Part shown: one piece after another, positions 16,698 through 24,271 of the stretch
Layout: each line of letters starts with the position of its first letter
Position numbering within the stretch: the stretch's first letter is position 1
Assembly (NCBI GenBank): GCA_017649565.1
Contig: JAGCGO010000103.1
Span: forward strand, 1 to 63,068
Length of the DNA: 63,068 nucleotides
Direction of reading: 5' to 3'
Source of the DNA: Fibrobacter sp.
GTDB taxonomy: Bacteria; Fibrobacterota; Fibrobacteria; Fibrobacterales; Fibrobacteraceae
Notes under the pieces: model-generated
Database searches by the model: none
Seen by the model: the letters and a program-made list of their open reading frames with translations, nothing else
What the model was told of the DNA's origin: nothing
Position numbers and translations under genes: made by a program

Positions 16698-17851
16698 TGA
16701 AGATTCCCTTCCTCGACTTGAAACAGGTGAACGCGCCTTACATGGATGCCTTGAAGGATGCCGCCTCGGCTGTCGTGGAGTCCGGCTGGTACATCCGCGG
16801 TTCCTATTCCGAAAAGTTCGAGAAGGAATTTGCCGCATACTCCGGTTATGCTTATGGCGTGGGTGTCGGGAACGGTCTTGATGCTTTGTCGCTCATGCTC
16901 CGTGCCGAAATTGAGCTTGGGCGCCTTGCCCCCGGTGACGAAATCCTTGTTCCGGCGAATACCTACATCGCGACGGTGCTTGCTGTGAATGCGGCTGGCC
17001 TTGTTCCCGTGCTGGTGGAACCCGACGAGAGGACTTTCAACATCGATCCGACGAAACTTGCGGATGCGTGTACAGAAAAGACGCGCGGGATTCTGGCCGT
17101 GCATTTGTACGGGCGGCTTGCGGATATGCCCGCGATATGGAATTTTGCGAAAGACCGTGGACTGTTGGTGTTCGAGGATGCCGCGCAGTCTCATGGCGCC
17201 AGATTCGACCGGCCACATCTCTCGTCTCTCGTCTCTCGTCTCTCGTCTAATGCGGTCGCCTACAGTTTCTACCCGACAAAGAACCTGGGTGCGCTGGGCG
17301 ATGCGGGCATGGTCGTGACCGACGATGCTGAACTTGCCCGTGTGGTGCGGATGCTCGGCAATTACGGTTCCGAGCAGAAGTACGTGAACCGTTATCGTGG
17401 CGTGAACTCCCGGCTTGACGAAATCCAGGCGGCTTTCCTGCTTGCGAAACTTCCGCATCTCGATTCCTGGAATGCACGCCGTCGTGAAATTGCCGCACGC
17501 TACTGTAGCGAGGTGAAGAACCCGGTGGTCAGGCTTCCTGAAATTCCTGCAGACCCCAGGGAGCATGTGTGGCATGTGTTTACGGTACGTGTGCCTGACC
17601 GTGCTACTCGCGATGCGTTGCAGAAGCATCTTGAATCCCGTGGCATCGGGACGCTTGTCTTTTACCCGATTCCCCCGCATTTGCAGGAAGCCTACGCGGA
17701 AGCCGCCGAGGGAACGCTTTTGCCTGTAAACCCTGATTTCCCGATTGCGGAGTCGATGGCGGAAACCGTCATCAGCATTCCCGTGTCGCAGGTACTTACG
17801 GATGACCAAGTTTCAGAAATCATTGGAGCGCTGAATGAGTTTGTGTGCTAG
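16697..17851 (+). CDS. DegT/DnrJ/EryC1/StrS family PLP-dependent sugar aminotransferase, containing a heptanucleotide repeat
   Basis: 384 aa from the ATG at 16697. It would transfer an amino group to a keto-deoxy sugar nucleotide (FdtB/QdtB-like role). Motifs: PFLDLKQVN at the start, GVGVGNGLDAL, PANTYIATVLAV, EDAAQSHGA, and the PLP lysine in SFYPTKNLGALGDAGMV. The loop between EDAAQSHGA and SFYPTKN carries the peptide LSSLVSR repeated, encoded by a perfect 7-bp tandem repeat. The usual family sequence there is a short variable loop before Gly/Ala-rich residues. The frame is open at this repeat copy number. The ATG overlaps the previous TGA, and the 3' end overlaps the next gene by 17 bases. 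Confidence 0.9.
   Translation: MKIPFLDLKQVNAPYMDALKDAASAVVESGWYIRGSYSEKFEKEFAAYSGYAYGVGVGNGLDALSLMLRAEIELGRLAPGDEILVPANTYIATVLAVNAAGLVPVLVEPDERTFNIDPTKLADACTEKTRGILAVHLYGRLADMPAIWNFAKDRGLLVFEDAAQSHGARFDRPHLSSLVSRLSSNAVAYSFYPTKNLGALGDAGMVVTDDAELARVVRMLGNYGSEQKYVNRYRGVNSRLDEIQAAFLLAKLPHLDSWNARRREIAARYCSEVKNPVVRLPEIPADPREHVWHVFTVRVPDRATRDALQKHLESRGIGTLVFYPIPPHLQEAYAEAAEGTLLPVNPDFPIAESMAETVISIPVSQVLTDDQVSEIIGALNEFVC
17219..17248 (+). repeat. heptanucleotide tandem repeat (CTCTCGT)4 plus CT, inside the aminotransferase gene
   Basis: Four perfect CTCTCGT units followed by CT. Three units (21 bp) encode L-S-S-L-V-S-R, so the tract is read through in frame. Because 7 is not a multiple of 3, gain or loss of one unit would shift the frame just upstream of the PLP-lysine region. 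The same unit recurs in the pseudouridine synthase gene near 25103-25127 and once near 25171-25178. Confidence 0.9.
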
Positions 17852-18410
17852 AATCCTACGGAAACTCGTCCGTATGTCGCGCGTGCGCTTTTACAAGTGC
17901 ATCTCGACTGCAAAGGTCCAGGGCAAGTTCTGCTCCGTTGCTCCCGTGCTTTGTGAAGGCAGGGGCAGTATCGTCGTGGGAGAAGGAACCACGTTCGGCT
18001 TTATCGAGGATGCGGATTTCTGGACATCCTATGTTTTCTTGAACCCGCGCAACAAGGACTCGAAAATTTCTATCGGCAAGGATTGCCAGATATGCAATCA
18101 CTTTACTGCCGTTTCGGAAGGTCCCGGCATCGAGATCGGCGACAAGGTTCTCGTCGGCTCTTCGGTGACTGTCTTGGATAGCGACTTCCACGACATTTCT
18201 CCGGAAAAGCGCATTGGCGGAACCCCGAAGACGGGAAAGGTCGTCATTGCCGATAATGTATGGATTGGTGACCGCGTGACAATTCTGAAGGGCACGACTG
18301 TCGGCAAGAATTCCGTCGTTGCAGCAGGTGCTGTCGTCTCGGGCGAGTTCCCTGCCAATGTCGTCATCGGCGGCGTCCCGGCGAAGGTCATCCGGGAAAT
18401 AGGCGGTTGA
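17835..18410 (+). CDS. left-handed beta-helix (hexapeptide repeat) acyltransferase
   Basis: 191 aa. It has the hexapeptide-repeat pattern of sugar O/N-acetyltransferases: ISIGKDCQICNH, IEIGDKVLVGSSVTVLDSDFHD with the typical His, IADNVWIGDRVTILKGTTVG, and the closing VIGGVPAKVIREIGG. Probable acetyl-CoA-dependent acetylation of a glycan or sugar nucleotide. The first ATG overlaps the end of the DegT gene by 17 bases; an internal ATG at 17874 is a less likely alternative. The TGA stop overlaps the next start (TTGATG). The acceptor is unknown. Confidence 0.88.
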   Translation: MSLCARILRKLVRMSRVRFYKCISTAKVQGKFCSVAPVLCEGRGSIVVGEGTTFGFIEDADFWTSYVFLNPRNKDSKISIGKDCQICNHFTAVSEGPGIEIGDKVLVGSSVTVLDSDFHDISPEKRIGGTPKTGKVVIADNVWIGDRVTILKGTTVGKNSVVAAGAVVSGEFPANVVIGGVPAKVIREIGG

Positions 18411-19681
18411 TGGTGGACGGTTCTTCGAAAATCTGGAAGCTGTTTTTCGGCTCGGGTTCGGTGACGCTGTTCAACACGCTCCGTGCCTTTGTCATCAACA
18501 AGCTGCTTGCCGTATTCTTGCCGCCTGCCGCGTTCGCATGTGTAGGCCAGTTCATGAACTGGATGAGTGTCGGACAGGCAACGTCGAGCCTTGCGATGCA
18601 GAACGGTTGGGTCAGCCTGACCGCACAGAACAAGGATGACCTGAAAAAGCTTTACGGAGTGTGGCGAGGCGGTTTCCGCCTTACGACTTTTGCTACAGTC
18701 GCTACTTGCATTGCGGCTGCCATCTTCTGCTTTGCTGCCCCTCTTGAAAAGATGTTGCCGGGCGTACATCCCCGGCTGGCTCAGGCGGCGATCCTCTTTG
18801 CGCTCCCGGGCATCCTGGCGACCAACATCGTCACGATCTGTTCTTCGGTGATGAACGGGTTAGGGTTGGTGCGTCGCTGGGCACTTATTCAAATTGTCTC
18901 TTCGATGTTCCAGATAATCTGGGTGGCGTTCTTCCTGTACACGGGGCGCCTTTCTGTATTGAGCATTATCGCGACGCAGTCCGTTGTCGCCGGATTTTTT
19001 GCCGCCCGCGTGGCGGCGCGCGCCGGCTTTAACCTCAAGACGTTCAGGACGGCGGTCCAGGACGTTCGCGGACCATGGGTGTCGTTTGCCGTCATGGGAC
19101 TTGTCCCGATGATTGTCGCTCCGCTTGTTCTCATGTTTGTCCGTTCGCTCGTGGGTGCGGAACTGGGTTGGAATGCGGCGGGAATCTGGCAGGGCGTCTA
19201 CAAGATTTCGGATTTCTTTGCATCCATATTCTCTGCAGTGCTTGGCGTACTTATCTTGCCGCGGATTAGCCGCGAGATGACCCGGGAAAGTTTCCGCAAG
19301 GAATTCTATCCGATCTTTGCGAGGATGATGGGCTTTACGCTCTTGTTCTGCGTAGCGCTCTTCTTTGGTCGCGATATCGTCGTGGCAATTCTCCTTTCGG
19401 GAAGCTACGCCCCTGCGGCGGACTATATGCCCATCCAGCTCCTCGGAGACTTTTTCCGTTCCGGCGGCTGGTGCTTCGGGATGGTGCTGATTGCCCGTCG
19501 GGAGACTACGGCGTTCCTGGTTGTCGAGGTGGGCGCGAACCTCCTGTTTGCCGTCGCCACGTTTGTGGGACTCCGCTTATTCGAAATGCACGGACCCATG
19601 CTTGCCTACGCCCTTGAAAACTTCGTGACGGCTATTGCCCTTGCCATTTGCGTCGGGAGGCTCAAGTGGAATATTCGATAA
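18410..19681 (+). CDS. Wzx-type polysaccharide flippase
   Basis: 423 aa with about twelve transmembrane segments and no large soluble domain, the profile of MOP-superfamily lipid-linked oligosaccharide flippases (WzxE-like). Motifs typical of the group include the N-terminal LFFGSGSVTLFNTLRAF, SVGQATSSLAMQNGWVSL, GVYKISDFF and LPRISREM. It would move undecaprenyl-linked glycan units across the inner membrane. It lies between the acyltransferase and a GT2 in an overlapping operon: the ATG overlaps the previous TGA, and the 3' end overlaps the next gene. A TTG one codon earlier is possible but unneeded. Confidence 0.88.
   Translation: MVDGSSKIWKLFFGSGSVTLFNTLRAFVINKLLAVFLPPAAFACVGQFMNWMSVGQATSSLAMQNGWVSLTAQNKDDLKKLYGVWRGGFRLTTFATVATCIAAAIFCFAAPLEKMLPGVHPRLAQAAILFALPGILATNIVTICSSVMNGLGLVRRWALIQIVSSMFQIIWVAFFLYTGRLSVLSIIATQSVVAGFFAARVAARAGFNLKTFRTAVQDVRGPWVSFAVMGLVPMIVAPLVLMFVRSLVGAELGWNAAGIWQGVYKISDFFASIFSAVLGVLILPRISREMTRESFRKEFYPIFARMMGFTLLFCVALFFGRDIVVAILLSGSYAPAADYMPIQLLGDFFRSGGWCFGMVLIARRETTAFLVVEVGANLLFAVATFVGLRLFEMHGPMLAYALENFVTAIALAICVGRLKWNIR
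19655..19660 (+). promoter_or_regulatory. ribosome binding site fixing a GTG start
   Basis: GGGAGG lies 5 bases before the GTG at 19666, inside the end of the flippase gene. It decides the start of the following glycosyltransferase over the ATG at 19687, which has no Shine-Dalgarno. Confidence 0.7.
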
Positions 19682-20631
19682 CGAACATGTTTGCCGAGAA
19701 GATGACGGAAAACGTTTACGTGAAGGCTTTTGCGCAGGGCGTTGAAACCGAGCAGCGGGAACTTCCCCCTCTTGTGTCGGTGCTTTTGGCGAGCTATAAC
19801 CACGAAAAGTATGTCGAAGCGGCGGTGCGTTCCGTGATGGCGCAAAAGGGCGTGTCGTTCGAACTGATTGTCATTGACGACGGCAGTACGGATTCATCGC
19901 CGGAGATCCTCGAAAAATTGCAGGCGGAACTTGGCTTTACTTACATCCATCGCGAAAACAAGGGCCTCATGGCGACCATGAGCGAGCTCCTTTCGCTCGC
20001 GCGCGGGAAATACTTTAGCTCGTTTGCTTCCGATGACATGATGCCTGCGGGGAGGCTGGAGGCTCAGGCCAACTATCTGGAATCGCATCCCCAGGACCCG
20101 ATCTGTTTTGGACAAATTATTCTCATGGATGCCGAGGGCAATTACGGCAATACGCCCGATCCGCGGTACACGCGTTCCATCCCGAGGCTTACCTTCGAAC
20201 AGTTCTTCCTCGGCAAGCGCGAGGTGCATGGCTGTTCCGAGATGATTCGCCTGGATGTCTTCCGGGAAATGGGCGGCTACGATCCTGAATATCCCTTTGA
20301 GGATTTCCCGCAGTGGCTCAAGTTCCTGCACAAGTACGGCTCGTTGCCGGTACTTCCGACATTGTGCTGCTATTATCGCGTCCACGGGAACAATATGTCG
20401 TCTGACCGTGCGCTGATGTACGGTACGTTCCTGAAGGTGCTTGAACGCTATAGGAACCATCCGCTCTACCCGAAGGCCGTCCGTATCTGGAAATCCCACT
20501 GGTTCTCGGCGCTTTGCTATTCCGACAAGAAGGAAGCGTTGCGCAAGTTGCCCCAGCTCGCCTCGTTCTCGGCGGCCTTTATCAAGCGCTTCCCGAAACT
20601 CTTCATTCCCAAGTTCCTGCTGAAACAATAA
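19666..20631 (+). CDS. family 2 glycosyltransferase
   Basis: 321 aa from the GTG at 19666. The GT-A fold is clear: VSVLLASYNHEKYVEAAVRSV at the N-terminus, VIDDGSTDSSPEIL, and the metal-binding FASDDMM. The second half has the acceptor-side ED (YPFEDFPQWLKF). It would add a sugar from a nucleotide donor to the lipid-linked glycan exported by the flippase. It overlaps the flippase gene by 16 bases and is the last gene of the operon, ahead of a strong terminator. Donor and acceptor are not predictable from sequence. Confidence 0.9.
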   Translation: MEYSITNMFAEKMTENVYVKAFAQGVETEQRELPPLVSVLLASYNHEKYVEAAVRSVMAQKGVSFELIVIDDGSTDSSPEILEKLQAELGFTYIHRENKGLMATMSELLSLARGKYFSSFASDDMMPAGRLEAQANYLESHPQDPICFGQIILMDAEGNYGNTPDPRYTRSIPRLTFEQFFLGKREVHGCSEMIRLDVFREMGGYDPEYPFEDFPQWLKFLHKYGSLPVLPTLCCYYRVHGNNMSSDRALMYGTFLKVLERYRNHPLYPKAVRIWKSHWFSALCYSDKKEALRKLPQLASFSAAFIKRFPKLFIPKFLLKQ

Positions 20632-20661
20632 AAAAGACTCCGCATGAGCGGAGCCTCTTTT
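20632..20661 (+). terminator. bidirectional rho-independent terminator
   Basis: AAAAGA-CTCCGC, loop ATGA, GCGGAG-CC-TCTTTT. The stem has A-rich and T-rich flanks, so it can end the glycan operon on the plus strand and the small membrane-protein pair on the minus strand. Confidence 0.8.
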
Positions 20662-20678
20662 GAATATCGTTGACCGGA

Positions 20679-21194
20679 TTATTCTTCGGCGGCTTCTTCT
20701 TCACCACCTTCTTCACCGCCTTCTTCGCCTTCCTCGTCGGCGGCCTTGGCGATAGCGACGTTGCCGAGCAACGCGTTCACGTCGATGGCGGTGAGCCCGG
20801 TGAGGGTCTTGACGTCCGTCTTCTTGTCCACTTCGACCTTGTCGTAGTAGGAGACGATGTAGTAGGCCATGGTTGCCTCGAACTTGCGGTTCTTCTGGGC
20901 GATACTCATGTTGCCCTTGATTCCCGGGAAGTACTTGGATTCCAGTTCGGCCATCTGCTTAGCCGTCTTCACGTTCTGGATGGCGTCGCAGGTCATGAGC
21001 CAGAGCGTCTTGTTGGTTTCGATGGACTCGTTCACGAACTTGAGAATTCTGGACGTGCCGTTGAAGGAGTTGCCGGTGGTCTTTTCGTAATGCTCGGTTG
21101 CCTGGGAGACATAGCTGCCCTTCTGCATGACGACCGTGGCGAGGACCGCGAAAACGAGAACCGTGAGAGCGATGGTAATAGTCTTCAAATTCAT
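20679..21194 (-). CDS. hypothetical membrane-anchored protein with acidic tail
   Basis: 171 aa. One N-terminal hydrophobic helix (residues ~5-25) could be an uncleaved anchor or signal. It is followed by a helical domain (~35-140) and a low-complexity Glu/Gly tail (repeats of EEGGEE) of about 20 residues. AAGGAG precedes the ATG. It follows the 185-aa gene by 11 bases and shares its general design of one TM helix plus a helical extracytoplasmic domain, so the two likely act together. No family was recognised. Confidence 0.7.
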   Translation of the reverse strand: MNLKTITIALTVLVFAVLATVVMQKGSYVSQATEHYEKTTGNSFNGTSRILKFVNESIETNKTLWLMTCDAIQNVKTAKQMAELESKYFPGIKGNMSIAQKNRKFEATMAYYIVSYYDKVEVDKKTDVKTLTGLTAIDVNALLGNVAIAKAADEEGEEGGEEGGEEEAAEE

Positions 21195-21205
21195 CGTGAT
21201 TCTCC

Positions 21206-21763
21206 TTATTCGAAACGGAACGGAGCCGGAGCTTCGAGCTTGAAGTGGTCGGCCATCTTGTATTCGGCGAGAGCCTTGTAGTCAGTGGACTTGAGCTTGC
21301 CCTTTGCGAAGGTGAAGCTAATCGAGCAGTCCTTTCCGCAAGCGACTTCGTAGACGCCACCCTCGGACTTGAGGAGGAACTTGTCGGCGAGGCCGGCCTT
21401 TTCGCTGATCAGGCTCTGTGCCTTGTCATTCACGCCAGCGGCGGAGTACATGTAGGCAATCTGCCTGATGCGTGCGTCCTTGTCGCCCTCGATGGCGGTA
21501 ACGGCACTCTTGAACGCGGCTTCGGTCTTGTTACCGGCGAGCGTTGCGTAGAGCAGCTTGAAGGCCATGCCGTACTGGTCGATGGACTTCCACTGTTCCT
21601 GGAGAACCCCGTTGGTGACTGTGAGGTAGGCGTCCACTTGATCCTTGACGGACTTCTGGGCCTGGTCGTTGTATTGCCCCTTGAGGATCATCATGACGAC
21701 AGCAAGTGCCACGATGACGACGATGTCGGCAATCATCAAAATTCTGAGTTTTTTCTTGTCCAT
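21206..21763 (-). CDS. hypothetical membrane-anchored helical protein
   Basis: 185 aa. A basic start (MDKKKLR) and one hydrophobic helix (~8-26) precede a helical domain with TPR-like spacing (AAFKSAVTAIEGDKDARIRQ, AYMYSAAGV). A beta-rich C-terminal segment follows, containing two cysteines (EVACGKDCSISF). AAGGAA lies upstream of the ATG. It is first of a two-gene unit with the acidic-tail protein. Probably periplasmic and tethered to the inner membrane. Function unknown. Confidence 0.7.
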   Translation of the reverse strand: MDKKKLRILMIADIVVIVALAVVMMILKGQYNDQAQKSVKDQVDAYLTVTNGVLQEQWKSIDQYGMAFKLLYATLAGNKTEAAFKSAVTAIEGDKDARIRQIAYMYSAAGVNDKAQSLISEKAGLADKFLLKSEGGVYEVACGKDCSISFTFAKGKLKSTDYKALAEYKMADHFKLEAPAPFRFE

Positions 21764-21934
21764 AAAGGTTCCTTAAGTAAGGTGTTCGTTTTATGAATTT
21801 ATATCCTAATATATAAAAAGCAAGCAAAAGAAGGTAAAAATTAGCCCAAAACCGAACAAAAAAGCGAATGGTTAACGAAACTTTACGAAGCGACGCTTCG
21901 CAAGCACCAGTTCCATATGTATATTAATTTATAT

Positions 21935-22468
21935 ATGAATATAGATGTAGAGAAACCTGCCGAAAATGCAGTCGACCGGGATATGCTCCCGTCCGAAATC
22001 ATTTTCAATAACCTGAAGGAACTCGTGAAGGCGAAGAATACAGCCCACGAGTCCATGTTCAAGTTCCACTGGAAAAAGATCTGGCCGTTCAATCTGATTT
22101 GGCCGCAGGTGGACTTCAACAGGATTGTCCGCTTCATGGGTGAAATCGCGACAAATTGCAGGAAGCAGAAAGACCTTGTTGACGAAGCGAAGGGGAAATC
22201 AAAATCATTCGAGACGACGTTCTTGAATGCTGTCCCTGCTTATCTCGACGCATTGGAGGTCTCTTGCGACAAACTTTCTGCTGCGGCGCAGTGGAAACAG
22301 GACTGGTTGGAACGCAAAGCCAAGGGGGGAGCTAGGCTTCGCAAGGATGTTTCGGAGTATAACGCCTTGCTGAAAGATTACGAGAAAGCTCAAGGCGATC
22401 TCGTAAGGGCCGGGGCGTTTGTTCAGATGGGCTGGGGCGAAATCGTCCTTGCCAAGAAGAACGCCTAA
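21935..22468 (+). CDS. hypothetical small soluble protein
   Basis: 177 aa from the ATG at 21935 (MNIDVEKPAEN). The ATG at 21917 is also open and would add six residues encoded by very AT-rich DNA that looks more like promoter sequence. The protein is Lys/Trp-rich and helical, with no signal peptide and no recognised motif. It lies 16 bases upstream of a GT2 gene and could be the first gene of a short unit GT2-GT32. A small palindrome (CGAAGC-GAC-GCTTCG, 21886-21900) sits upstream. Function unknown. Confidence 0.65.
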   Translation: MNIDVEKPAENAVDRDMLPSEIIFNNLKELVKAKNTAHESMFKFHWKKIWPFNLIWPQVDFNRIVRFMGEIATNCRKQKDLVDEAKGKSKSFETTFLNAVPAYLDALEVSCDKLSAAAQWKQDWLERKAKGGARLRKDVSEYNALLKDYEKAQGDLVRAGAFVQMGWGEIVLAKKNA

Positions 22469-22484
22469 TTTTTTTGAGGTTGGT

Positions 22485-23471
22485 ATGCCGGAGATTAGTG
22501 TCATTGTTCCCGTGTACAACACGGCCAAGTATTTGGAACAGTGCCTGCGGAGCATCGCAACGCAGACGTTCGGGAATTTTGAGGCAGTGGTCATTGACGA
22601 CGGCTCTACCGACAACAGTCTCTCCATCGCACAGACCTTCGCGGAAAGCGATTCCCGCTTCAAGGTGCTTTCGCAAAAGAACGGAGGTCCTTCAAGCGCC
22701 CGCAACAATGGCTTGAGGCATGCTTCGGGCAAGTGGATCGTGTTTGTGGACAGCGACGATGTCGCCGCGCCTTCCATGCTGCACGATCTCCTCTTTGCGG
22801 CAAAGGCGTGCAAGACGAAAATCGCCTGCGGAAAGAAACGTTCGTTCCACGGGGAATTGCATCACGGGGACATTCTTCCCACGAGCAAGACGCGCCCGCG
22901 ATCCATTCCTGCGCCAAAGGCTGTCGAACGGTGCCTGTACCAGAAAAGCTTCCCGGATTATTCCCTTTGGAACAAGATATTCCGCGTGGAACTCTGGAAC
23001 GGCCGCGAACTTAAGGAAGGCACGCTGTTCGAGGATTTGATTGCCGTGATTTCCATCTTCAATGAGGTGGACCGGATTGCTCTTGTCAACAGGACGCTGT
23101 ACTACTACCGTAAACATTCCGAAAGTGCGCTTGCCAATCAGGGCGGCATGAAAACGGCGGTCCTCCTTGACATATGCGAAGACCTTCGTGACAAGGCGAG
23201 TGAGAACAAGGGCGCGATGGACGAGAAAACGGCCAGCCGCATTTTGAAGGCGGCGGAGAATTCCCTGTTGAGCGCCGGGTTCAGCATATTGATGCGCACT
23301 CCGGATACCAAAGAGTTTGCCGGATACAGGGACCGTGCCTGGCATTGGATCAACGCGTTTCGCATGCAGTGTCTGCTGGACGGGAAATCCAGGGTCCGCA
23401 ACAAGGTCGCCTCGCTGTGCTCCTTTGGCGGCATGAAATTCCTGGAGCTTGTCATGAAGAGGTTCGGATGA
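22485..23471 (+). CDS. family 2 glycosyltransferase
   Basis: 328 aa. The start is the ATG at 22485, preceded by GAGG with 5-base spacing; the open frame extends upstream but would overlap the previous gene. GT-A signatures are ISVIVPVYNTAKYLEQCL, VIDDGSTDNS, NGGPSSARNNG and the DxD-like VFVDSDD. The later GTLFEDLIAV fits the ED acceptor site. Likely adds a sugar to a surface glycan. The stop overlaps the start of the GT32 gene (ATGA). Confidence 0.92.
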   Translation: MPEISVIVPVYNTAKYLEQCLRSIATQTFGNFEAVVIDDGSTDNSLSIAQTFAESDSRFKVLSQKNGGPSSARNNGLRHASGKWIVFVDSDDVAAPSMLHDLLFAAKACKTKIACGKKRSFHGELHHGDILPTSKTRPRSIPAPKAVERCLYQKSFPDYSLWNKIFRVELWNGRELKEGTLFEDLIAVISIFNEVDRIALVNRTLYYYRKHSESALANQGGMKTAVLLDICEDLRDKASENKGAMDEKTASRILKAAENSLLSAGFSILMRTPDTKEFAGYRDRAWHWINAFRMQCLLDGKSRVRNKVASLCSFGGMKFLELVMKRFG

Positions 23472-24235
23472 TCCCGAAAAAAATCCACTACTGTTGGTTT
23501 TCGGGCGAGGACTTTCCTGAAGAGATTCGGAAATGCATGGAAAGTTGGGCGCGTATGCTGCCCGATTATGAACTTGTCCTTTGGGACGCGGAGAAGGCTT
23601 ATTCCACGGGCATTCCCTGGGTGCGTGACGCTCTGGAACAGCGGCGCTGGGCCTTTGCAAGTGACGCCGTGCGTCTTTACGCCCTCTATTCCCAGGGCGG
23701 TATTTATCTTGACACCGATGTCGAGGTGCTGAAAAGTTTTGACGACCTGCTGGAACGCGAATATTTCTTTGGCTACGAGAATGGTTCCAAACGCATCGAG
23801 GGTGCGGTCATGGGGGCGGCTCCGAATTCTCCTGCCGTCGCCAAGGCTTTGGAGTTCTACCGGACACATCCGTTTGGCTACAAGGAAAGCGAGGTGGATG
23901 ACCTAGTGTTGCCCAACATCCTTGCTCGTGCTTTCGAGGACATGCCTGACCTGGAAATTTTCCCGGAACATGTGTTTTCCCCGAAAAGCTACATCGATGG
24001 CAAGGTCCGCTTGAATCCGGGAACCTTGTGCATCCATCATTTTTCCAGTTCGTGGAGGCCGGAGAGCGTCCGCCGCGGAATTGCCCGCCGCCAGAAACTT
24101 TACGAGGTCTTCCCGCGCCCGCTGGCGCATTGCCTGGCGCGCATTCTGTCTGTATGGACAAACTTGCAGAACCTGGGATTTGCAGGGTCGGTCAAAAAGG
24201 CCTTCGGCATCCTGGTGCGTTGTCGCAAAAAATGA
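23468..24235 (+). CDS. GT32-type (Och1-like) capsular polysaccharide glycosyltransferase
   Basis: 255 aa from the ATG at 23468, which overlaps the TGA of the GT2 gene. Signatures of the DXD-containing GT32 family are present: IPKKIHYCWFSG at the start, LPDYELVLWD, FASDAVRLYALYSQGGIYLDTDVE with the DXD donor/metal site, and a late HHFSSSW. These enzymes use nucleotide sugars to extend capsule or LPS chains at the cytoplasmic face. Translational coupling indicates that the two transferases act in one pathway; no polymerase or flippase lies beside them. Confidence 0.9.
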   Translation: MIPKKIHYCWFSGEDFPEEIRKCMESWARMLPDYELVLWDAEKAYSTGIPWVRDALEQRRWAFASDAVRLYALYSQGGIYLDTDVEVLKSFDDLLEREYFFGYENGSKRIEGAVMGAAPNSPAVAKALEFYRTHPFGYKESEVDDLVLPNILARAFEDMPDLEIFPEHVFSPKSYIDGKVRLNPGTLCIHHFSSSWRPESVRRGIARRQKLYEVFPRPLAHCLARILSVWTNLQNLGFAGSVKKAFGILVRCRKK

Positions 24236-24271
24236 ATCGGTGCGGCACGTTTTCGCCGATCAATATGAAAT

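Noticed and set aside
20700..20745. Low-complexity GAA/GGC repeat as a mobile or regulatory repeat
   Set aside because: It encodes the Glu/Gly-rich tail of the small membrane protein and is explained by that.
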